Shown one piece after another: positions 7,107-12,087 of a DNA stretch of 12,087 bases. A program made the translations under genes and the position numbers. The stretch spans positions 1-12,087 of the forward strand of contig CANHBE010000055.1 of assembly GCA_947458575.1 (NCBI GenBank), written 5' to 3'. This stretch comes from Flavobacteriaceae bacterium. Lineage in GTDB: Bacteria > Bacteroidota > Bacteroidia > Flavobacteriales > Flavobacteriaceae. Every line of letters starts with the position of its first letter. Within the stretch, counting starts at the first letter, position 1. The notes beneath the pieces are model-generated. The model was given only the letters and a program-made list of their open reading frames with translations. It had not been told where the DNA came from and did no database searches.

Positions 7107-9059
7107 ATGAGAACAAGAAAACAAAAAATAATTTTAGGAATCAAAATTACTGCGGCGCTCTTTTCGTTGCTAATTATCCTAGTTTTTATTTTTAGAGACG
7201 CGCTTCTTCACCAGGCCATTGATGTAATAACCAAGAAGCTTGATCAAGATTATGATAGCACGTTCTCTGTGAGAAAGGCTCAATTCGAAGGTCTTAACGG
7301 TGTGTCAATGGAGGACATTATTCTTGTGCCGCACCAGAAAGACACTCTATTTCAAATTGATAATCTCAAAACAAGTGTAAGCTTTTGGAAATTGTTAACC
7401 GGAACCCTTCGACTGGAAAGTCTTCAAATAGACAATGGATTTGTACAGTTGGTAAAAAATGAAAACGGACGGAATTTCGATGCTTTTATTCGCAAAAAAG
7501 ACACCTCCGACAGCGGCGAAAAACCGAACTACGCAAAATTAGTTTATCGTATCCTCAATCGTGGTTTGAACTTGATTCCAACTGATATGCGCCTGCAAAA
7601 TCTTACCTTGCGCATGAACGATATGGGTAATAAAACCACCTTGCAGCTCAATGCTTTGACTCTGATCGACAAACAAATGGAGTCTGCTATTTTAGTCCGA
7701 ACCAATACTTTTACACAACGCTGGAAAATCAACGGTTTTGCCGATCCGAGAAATAAGCAAACCGACCTTAGGTTCTTCAATATTGATACGGGAAAAATAA
7801 AGGTGCCTTATTTTGACGAACGCTACGGACTAAAATCAAGTTTCGATTCTATCCGTTTGAATGTTTCCAATATTGACATGGATGGTGGTGAGTTGCACAT
7901 CGACGGGTTTACTTCTATCTCAAATCTCACTATCAATCATCCAAAGATAGCAAGCAAAGATGTCGTCATTAAGAATGCACGCTTTGATTACAACTTTCTT
8001 TTTGGTAAAAATTTTGCGTCAATTGACAGTAGTTCGACCGCACAACTCAATCAAATCAAATGTCGCCCTTTTGTTTCTTACAATAATGAAACTGATAAAA
8101 TCTACACCTTAAAGATTCAGATTCCAAAAATGAAAGCACAAGACTTCATCAATTCTTTACCAGAAGGACTTTTTAATCATTTTGTCGGAATGGAAGCTGA
8201 TGGGAATTTCAGTTATCACCTGAACTTTTCCTTTAACAAAAACAAAACCTCTGCGGTAGTTCTTGAAAGTGATCTTCATAAGGAAAATCTCATCATCAAG
8301 AAATATGGTGAGGCAAATCTGTCAAAACTCAATGGTGAATTTGCTTATCGAGCTATCATTAACAATATCCCTCAACGGCCTGTTTTGGTTGGAGCCGCCA
8401 ACCCAAATTACACGCCTTTATCTCAAATTTCTCCGTTTTTGCGACAATGCGTATTGACAACAGAAGACCCGTCGTTTTTTTCTCATCGCGGTTTTATCAA
8501 AGAAGCTTTTCGCCAATCGATTGTGAAAAACATAAAAACCAGAAAATTCGCTCGCGGCGCTAGTACCATCAGTATGCAGCTGATTAAAAATGCATTTCTG
8601 ACACGTGAAAAAACACTGTCTCGAAAATTGGAAGAAATTCTCTTGGTTTACATCTTGGAAAACAATCGAATTGTCTCTAAAGATAGAATGCTCGAAGTGT
8701 ATTTTAATATCATCGAATGGGGCCCGAACGTATACGGAATAGGAGAAGCAGCTAATTTTTATTTTCAAAAAAGCCCTGCCGACTTAACGCTCGATGAATG
8801 TTTGTTTTTGGCGAATATCATTCCGAGTCCAAAGAAATTTATGTATCAATTCAACACTGAAGGCAACCTAAAGCCATTTGCAAACTCTCGAAGTAAACAA
8901 CTGAAGAATCTCATGATACGGCGTGGACTAATAGCTCCTGAAGACACCATTGGTCAAGTTCCGATAGTCATTTCTGGTCAGGCTCGCTCATTGATCAAAA
9001 TTATCGAAGAAAATCCAATTGTAATTGATTCTACTAGTATAGAGGAGTTTGAATTCTAG
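7107..9059 (+). CDS. AsmA-like protein fused to a GT51 peptidoglycan glycosyltransferase
   Basis: This 650-residue protein has one N-terminal membrane anchor (about residues 9-29) and a long periplasmic part. Residues about 50-400 are β-rich and resemble AsmA/TamB-type lipid-transport proteins, for instance LRLESLQIDNGFVQLVKNE (101-119) followed by GRNFD. Residues about 425-580 are a GT51 glycosyltransferase, which polymerises lipid II into glycan strands. Its motifs are TTEDPSFFSHRG (451-462, catalytic Glu453), RGASTISMQLIKN (483-495), RKLEEILLVYILE (506-518, second Glu probably Glu510), VYFNIIEWGPNVYGIGEAA (531-549) and LANIIPSPKKF (568-578). There is no transpeptidase domain, so it is monofunctional, but at about 230 residues classic Mtg proteins lack the large extra domain. 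The GT51 match is strong; the AsmA-like label is softer. It ends the compact plus-strand run. Confidence 0.88.
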   Translation: MRTRKQKIILGIKITAALFSLLIILVFIFRDALLHQAIDVITKKLDQDYDSTFSVRKAQFEGLNGVSMEDIILVPHQKDTLFQIDNLKTSVSFWKLLTGTLRLESLQIDNGFVQLVKNENGRNFDAFIRKKDTSDSGEKPNYAKLVYRILNRGLNLIPTDMRLQNLTLRMNDMGNKTTLQLNALTLIDKQMESAILVRTNTFTQRWKINGFADPRNKQTDLRFFNIDTGKIKVPYFDERYGLKSSFDSIRLNVSNIDMDGGELHIDGFTSISNLTINHPKIASKDVVIKNARFDYNFLFGKNFASIDSSSTAQLNQIKCRPFVSYNNETDKIYTLKIQIPKMKAQDFINSLPEGLFNHFVGMEADGNFSYHLNFSFNKNKTSAVVLESDLHKENLIIKKYGEANLSKLNGEFAYRAIINNIPQRPVLVGAANPNYTPLSQISPFLRQCVLTTEDPSFFSHRGFIKEAFRQSIVKNIKTRKFARGASTISMQLIKNAFLTREKTLSRKLEEILLVYILENNRIVSKDRMLEVYFNIIEWGPNVYGIGEAANFYFQKSPADLTLDECLFLANIIPSPKKFMYQFNTEGNLKPFANSRSKQLKNLMIRRGLIAPEDTIGQVPIVISGQARSLIKIIEENPIVIDSTSIEEFEF

Positions 9060-9233
9060 GTTTTCTTTTCATGTACTATCTTTTCACTTTTTTTATACGT
9101 GCATTTTTAATTAGTAAAAAAAGCTGGCATTTTGTAATTGATCTGCATTATTCAGTCAAGTAATTAACAATTAAAAAGATAGCTTTTTGAATCATTTATT
9201 TATCTTTACGAACCTATTTAAAATTTGAACTCT
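9060..9233 (+). other. AT-rich intergenic region before the sugar dehydrogenase
   Basis: This 174-bp gap has no plausible gene. It holds a weak AT-rich hairpin (AAAAAG at 9173-9178 with CTTTTT at 9183-9188) and a longer-range match between AAAAAGCT (9118-9125) and AGCTTTTT (9181-9188). Either could help end the upstream transcript, but with so few G-C pairs I do not call a terminator. Confidence 0.4.
9201..9208 (+). promoter_or_regulatory. Possible -7 box of the sugar dehydrogenase gene
   Basis: TATCTTTA differs from the Bacteroidota -7 consensus TAnnTTTG only at the last base and lies 25 nt before the ATG at 9234. The nearest upstream TTG (9187-9189) is only 11 nt away, too close for a standard -33 element. 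The gap size and change of function support a separate promoter somewhere here. Confidence 0.35.
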
Positions 9234-10598
9234 ATGAAAAAACTTTTTACATTTATTTCTATCATTTTGGCACAACTGACGGTAGCACAATCTGTCAACA
9301 TTGTATCTTTTGCAACCGGATTTTCCAGTCCGACTGATATTTCGCACCCTGTCGGTGACGCCAGATTATTTGTTGTCCAGCAAGGTGGTGCTATCAAGAT
9401 AGTAAATCCAAACGGAACAGTAAACGCCACTAATTTCTTGACATTAACCTCTGCAACCATAACATCCGGAGGCGAGAGAGGTTTGCTTGGTTTGGCTTTT
9501 CATCCTAACTACGCTACCAATGGCTATTTTTATGTGAATTATACCAATACTTCCGGCAATACAGTTATTGCTCGATATTCAGTTTCAGCAAATCCGAATA
9601 TTGCGGACGCGACAAGCGGAACTATCCTACTGACCGTTAACCAGCCCTTTTCAAATCACAATGGTGGAAGTTTAAAATTTGGCCCTGATGGTTACTTGTA
9701 TATTGCAACGGGTGATGGTGGAAGTGCCGGAGATCCGGGGAACAGAGCTCAAAACATCAACGATAATTTGGGTAAAATGCTCCGTATAGATGTTGATTCT
9801 GCTTCACCATATGGAATTCCAGCTGATAATCCTTTTGTAGGAGTTGCCGGAAATGATGAAATTTGGGCTATCGGCTTACGCAACCCTTGGAAATTCAACT
9901 TTGACCGTTTAAATGGTGATTTGTGGATTGCCGATGTGGGCCAAAATCAATTTGAGGAAATCAATCACGTGACTGCTCCTTTAGTACCGGGACTTAACTA
10001 CGGTTGGAAATGCTATGAAGGCAATGCTGTTTACTCTTCTTGTTCAGGAACGTTAAGTTTTACGTATCCCGTTGCCCAATATGCACATGGCGGTCCGGGA
10101 GTTGTTTGCAACTCAATAACTGGCGGTTATGTATATCGCGGTAACCAGTATCCAAACATGTTTGGAAAATATTTATTTGCAGAATACTGCACGGATAAGA
10201 TTGGCTACATCAATGATTCCGGCGCTATTGTGTGGTCGAATACATTCAATAATTTGACACCCACCACTTTTGGAGAAGACGTAAACGGTGAGTTATATAT
10301 TGCAGGTGGAAACACATTATATAAGATAGTTGACACCTCGTTGGCGAAAAATAGTTTCGACAAAGAAACCTTTAGTATTTATCCAAATCCGGCCAATAGT
10401 GAAATTTACTTCAAGACCAAAGGGCTACAATTTCCTGCCACAGCTTTGGTTGTTGACACCACTGGAAAGACTGTTTTGCAGCAGGAAATAGCTGAGGGTA
10501 GCTCACTATCTATTTCTCAATTGCCTGCAGGACTGTATATCGTAACATTACGAGATCAAGCCGGAACAAACGTTAGTTCAAAATTAACGGTCCAATAA
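9234..10598 (+). CDS. T9SS-exported PQQ-dependent sugar dehydrogenase (GSDH family)
   Basis: An upstream TTG at 9225 extends the frame, but ATG 9234 begins a typical signal peptide (MKKLFTFISIILAQLTVAQ, cut near residue 19), giving 454 residues. Residues about 22-366 form a six-bladed propeller of the glucose/sorbosone dehydrogenase type. Motifs include GGERGLLGLAFHPNY (79-93), NHNGGSLKFGPDGYLYIATG (141-160) followed by DGG, LRNPWKF (215-221) and ITGGYVYRG (295-303). By analogy with soluble glucose dehydrogenase, His142, Asp161 and Arg216 match the catalytic His, Asp and Arg, so activity is plausible. Residues about 380-454 are a T9SS type A sorting domain (SIYPNPANSEIYF, then LPAGLYIVTL), so the protein should cross the outer membrane and be anchored or released outside. 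It would oxidise a sugar with PQQ; the substrate cannot be read from sequence. It stands alone between two intergenic regions. Confidence 0.92.
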   Translation: MKKLFTFISIILAQLTVAQSVNIVSFATGFSSPTDISHPVGDARLFVVQQGGAIKIVNPNGTVNATNFLTLTSATITSGGERGLLGLAFHPNYATNGYFYVNYTNTSGNTVIARYSVSANPNIADATSGTILLTVNQPFSNHNGGSLKFGPDGYLYIATGDGGSAGDPGNRAQNINDNLGKMLRIDVDSASPYGIPADNPFVGVAGNDEIWAIGLRNPWKFNFDRLNGDLWIADVGQNQFEEINHVTAPLVPGLNYGWKCYEGNAVYSSCSGTLSFTYPVAQYAHGGPGVVCNSITGGYVYRGNQYPNMFGKYLFAEYCTDKIGYINDSGAIVWSNTFNNLTPTTFGEDVNGELYIAGGNTLYKIVDTSLAKNSFDKETFSIYPNPANSEIYFKTKGLQFPATALVVDTTGKTVLQQEIAEGSSLSISQLPAGLYIVTLRDQAGTNVSSKLTVQ

Positions 10599-10615
10599 AT
10601 TTAACTTTCAGACAT

Positions 10616-10663
10616 AAAAAAAGCCACGCAGCATTCTATATTCTGAGTGGCTTTTGTTTTTTT
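10616..10663. terminator. Bidirectional hairpin terminator between convergent genes
   Basis: AAAAGCCAC (10619-10627) pairs perfectly with GTGGCTTTT (10647-10655). After one G/A mismatch, CAG (10629-10631) pairs with CTG (10643-10645), leaving an 11-nt loop. A T-run (10657-10663) follows on the plus strand, and an A-run (10616-10622) gives a T-run on the minus strand, so it can stop transcripts from both the sugar dehydrogenase gene and the OmpA-family gene. Confidence 0.88.
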
Positions 10664-10671
10664 GGAATCTG

Positions 10672-11631
10672 CTATAATTGGTTTAGCATTTTTGAAATTG
10701 CATCCAGCTTCGGTGTCAATATGATTTCGATTCTACGATTTTTGGCTTTACCATCGACACTCGAATTGCTCGCTACAGGAGCATATTCACTTCTTCCGGC
10801 TGCTGTCAGATTCTGCTGATTAATTCCTTTGTTTTCTGCCAAAATAGAGACAATTACGGTGGCTCTCTTGGTTGACAGATCCCAATTATCAGCAATTGGC
10901 CCGGAACCATTGTACGGATCATCATCGGTGTGTCCTTCGATGAGTACTGCGATATCAGGGTTGGCTGCGAGTACTTTTCCTACTTCTACCACTGCTCTTT
11001 TACCTTCAGCTCCAACAGCCCAACTTCCGGAACTAAACAACAGTTTGTTTTCCATGGAGACATAAACTTTTCCGTTCTTTTGCTCTACGGTTAAGCCTCG
11101 TCCTTCGAAACTATTGAGTGCTTTAGAAAGCGTTTCCTTCAATTTTTTCATATTGGCATCTTTTGCTGCCATGAGGCCTTCCAGCTCTGCCAATCGCTCC
11201 GAACTCTTTTGTAAATCGCTTTTCATTTTGTCGAGACGATTTTGTTCGGCTGTAAGAGCCTTTTCTTTGGCATCTAATTGAGACAAAAGTTCTCTGTTTT
11301 TATTCATATTTGCTTGTAAAGCGTCGTTGCTATTTTTTTCTAAAGCAGCATAAGACGCTTGCATCGCTTTGTAGTTGTTATTTGCCGCATTGTAATCTGC
11401 TAAATTCTTATCTCGCTCCAGCCTTGTGTCATTTAATTCACTTTTGATAGCATCATAAGCCATTTCAAGATCTGCTTTGGCTTTGATACAGTCTTCTGTT
11501 TCGTCCTGGATTCTGCGGTTTTCTTTTTTGAGATCGGCATATTTATTTTCGAGGTCTTGGTAGACCTTCTTAGTCACGCATGAGGACGTGAGTATGAGTA
11601 ATCCTACTACTAATTTGAGTGTGTGTTTCAT
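10672..11631 (-). CDS. OmpA-family peptidoglycan-binding lipoprotein with coiled-coil stalk
   Basis: The 319-residue product starts with a lipoprotein signal (MKHTLKLVVGLLILTSSC, lipidated Cys18). Residues about 22-172 are a charged, heptad-like coiled coil rich in Lys, Glu, Asn and Ala. From about 185 to 305 it is an OmpA C-terminal domain: LLFSSGSWAV (197-206), IEGHTDDDP (231-239), NWDLSTKRA (249-257) and NRRIEIIL (298-305). Asp236 and Arg256 correspond to the pair that binds diaminopimelate in peptidoglycan. The stalk could bridge the outer membrane and the cell wall, so a role in envelope tethering is likely. There is no N-terminal β-barrel, so this is not a porin. It is convergent with the sugar dehydrogenase gene and shares its terminator. 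Its leader, beginning after the exonuclease gene, contains the structured element at 11679-11817; I saw no consensus TAnnTTTG box there. Confidence 0.93.
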   Translation of the reverse strand: MKHTLKLVVGLLILTSSCVTKKVYQDLENKYADLKKENRRIQDETEDCIKAKADLEMAYDAIKSELNDTRLERDKNLADYNAANNNYKAMQASYAALEKNSNDALQANMNKNRELLSQLDAKEKALTAEQNRLDKMKSDLQKSSERLAELEGLMAAKDANMKKLKETLSKALNSFEGRGLTVEQKNGKVYVSMENKLLFSSGSWAVGAEGKRAVVEVGKVLAANPDIAVLIEGHTDDDPYNGSGPIADNWDLSTKRATVIVSILAENKGINQQNLTAAGRSEYAPVASNSSVDGKAKNRRIEIILTPKLDAISKMLNQL

Positions 11632-11678
11632 AAAAAGAATTTAAATTGGAATTGAATTATTCTTATTAATCTGATTGC

Positions 11679-11817
11679 TAGCCCTGATGGCAGCGGAAAT
11701 CCTTTTTATGCTGAACTCTTTTCAGTATCTTATTTGTGTTCCTTAGGTTCAGTATGTTGAGATACGGAAACGAGTTCAGCATAAAAAGATTGGGAGCGCA
11801 CAGCAGGTTCCCGGCTA
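11679..11817 (+). ncRNA. Flavo-1-like structured RNA / flavobacterial intergenic repeat (candidate)
   Basis: This 139-nt element is closed by TAGCC (11679-11683) pairing with GGCTA (11813-11817). Between them lie an unpaired box TGATGGCAGCGGAAATCC (11685-11702) on the 5' side, AGATTGGGAGCGCACAGCAGG (11787-11807) on the 3' side, and a long variable stem. From memory, this arrangement, GAT.G.AGCGG.AATCCTTTT then stem then AAAAGATTG.AGCG, recurs in flavobacterial intergenic regions and fits the Flavo-1 RNA motif described from comparative genomics. Its function is unknown. Both flanking genes run on the minus strand, so the strand given follows my recollection of the motif. Alternatives are a palindromic DNA repeat or a leader structure of the OmpA gene. 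Confidence 0.5.
11702..11788. repeat. Long imperfect inverted repeat
   Basis: CTTTTTATGCTGAACTC (11702-11718) is the perfect reverse complement of 11772-11788 (17 bp). The pairing continues inward: TTTC (11720-11723) with GAAA (11767-11770), then GTATCT (11725-11730) with AGATAC (11760-11765), broken only by mismatches at 11719/11771 and 11724/11766. The loop is about 25 nt. As RNA it would form a very stable hairpin on either strand. Confidence 0.9.
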
Positions 11818-11841
11818 CTAAAAAAAAGACCGTAAACCTTG

Positions 11842-12087
11842 CTAATCAATCTCGACCAAGGTCGGACAATGGTCAGAATGTTTTGCCTCAGGTAGTATCA
11901 ATGCTCTAGTGATACGGTTTGTGAGTGGTTCGCTGACCAAACAATAGTCGATTCGCCATCCTTTGTTTTTACCTCTTGCACCTGCTCGGTAACTCCACCA
12001 AGTATAATTGTCTGGTTCTTTATTGAAAAGCCGAAAACTGTCTACAAATCCGCTTTTCATAAACCGATCCAACCAAGCGCGTTCCTC
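11842..12087 (-). CDS. xth: Exodeoxyribonuclease III / AP endonuclease (3' part only)
   Basis: The last 81 codons of an ExoIII-type nuclease are present; the frame is open to the window edge and ends at TAG 11844-11842. The visible sequence carries EERAWLDRFMKSGFVDSFR, then YTWWSYRAGARGKNKGWRIDY and HSDHCPTLVEID. In the E. coli enzyme the RIDxxL Asp and the SDHxP His are catalytic; both are kept here (RIDYCL and SDHCP). The family is about 250-270 residues, so roughly the first 175 lie outside. The enzyme cuts at abasic sites and removes 3' blocking groups in base-excision repair. An ATG at 12072 is internal, since similarity continues upstream of it. The OmpA-family gene follows on the same strand after a 210-bp gap holding the structured element. 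Confidence 0.95.
   Translation of the reverse strand, partial: EERAWLDRFMKSGFVDSFRLFNKEPDNYTWWSYRAGARGKNKGWRIDYCLVSEPLTNRITRALILPEAKHSDHCPTLVEID

Noticed and set aside
9116..9188. Possible terminator from AAAAAGCT / AGCTTTTT after the GT51 gene
   Set aside because: The arms are about 55 nt apart and AT-rich, and the local alternative stem has a single G-C pair; too weak to call.
9225..9233. TTG start three codons upstream of the sugar dehydrogenase ATG
   Set aside because: ATG 9234 begins a standard MKK-type signal peptide; the extra residues add nothing.
11679..11817. Insertion sequence or MITE based on the long inverted repeat
   Set aside because: I saw no target-site duplication at the edges and no transposase; conserved-looking boxes outside the stem fit a structured RNA or repeat family better.
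1..12087. CRISPR array, tRNA or rRNA genes, phage or defence system
   Set aside because: No regularly spaced direct repeats, tRNA-like cloverleaf, rRNA segment, nuclease-helicase pair or phage gene was found on either strand; the window is almost fully covered by housekeeping and envelope genes.

Overview
The window looks like an ordinary chromosomal segment of a flavobacterium (Bacteroidota, Flavobacteriaceae or a close relative). The evidence is the AT-rich DNA, start codons without clear Shine-Dalgarno sequences, TAnnTTTG-type -7 promoter boxes, a DUF4270 lipoprotein, a C-terminal type IX secretion (T9SS) sorting domain, and a structured intergenic element of the kind repeated in flavobacterial genomes. 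I see no phage, transposon, CRISPR array or defence system.

Layout. Positions 1-2154 (minus strand) hold a two-gene unit: a short GlgA-like protein followed by a DUF4270 surface lipoprotein whose 3' end lies outside the window. A divergent promoter region (2155-2263) separates it from a compact plus-strand run covering 2264-9059. That run contains panC, panD, a UPF0104/flippase-like membrane protein, a secreted esterase-fold protein with an Asp in place of the nucleophile Ser, radA, and a peptidoglycan glycosyltransferase fused to an AsmA-like periplasmic region. Gaps are very short (5, 9, 50, -1 and 25 nt), so most or all of it is probably one transcript. After a 174-bp gap comes a T9SS-exported PQQ-type sugar dehydrogenase (9234-10598). 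A bidirectional hairpin terminator separates it from a convergent OmpA-family lipoprotein (10672-11631, minus). Between that gene and the 3' end of an exonuclease III gene (11842 to the window end, minus) lies a 139-bp structured element with a long imperfect inverted repeat, which I read as a Flavo-1-like RNA.

Functionally, panC and panD supply pantothenate for coenzyme A. Their neighbours deal mainly with the envelope (flippase-like protein, secreted hydrolase-fold protein, peptidoglycan polymerase) and with DNA recombination (RadA). I infer co-transcription, not one shared pathway. The most unusual points are the Asp nucleophile elbow of the secreted hydrolase-fold protein, the AsmA-GT51 fusion, the N-terminal-half-only glycogen-synthase-like protein without its substrate-binding motif, and the structured intergenic element upstream of the OmpA gene.
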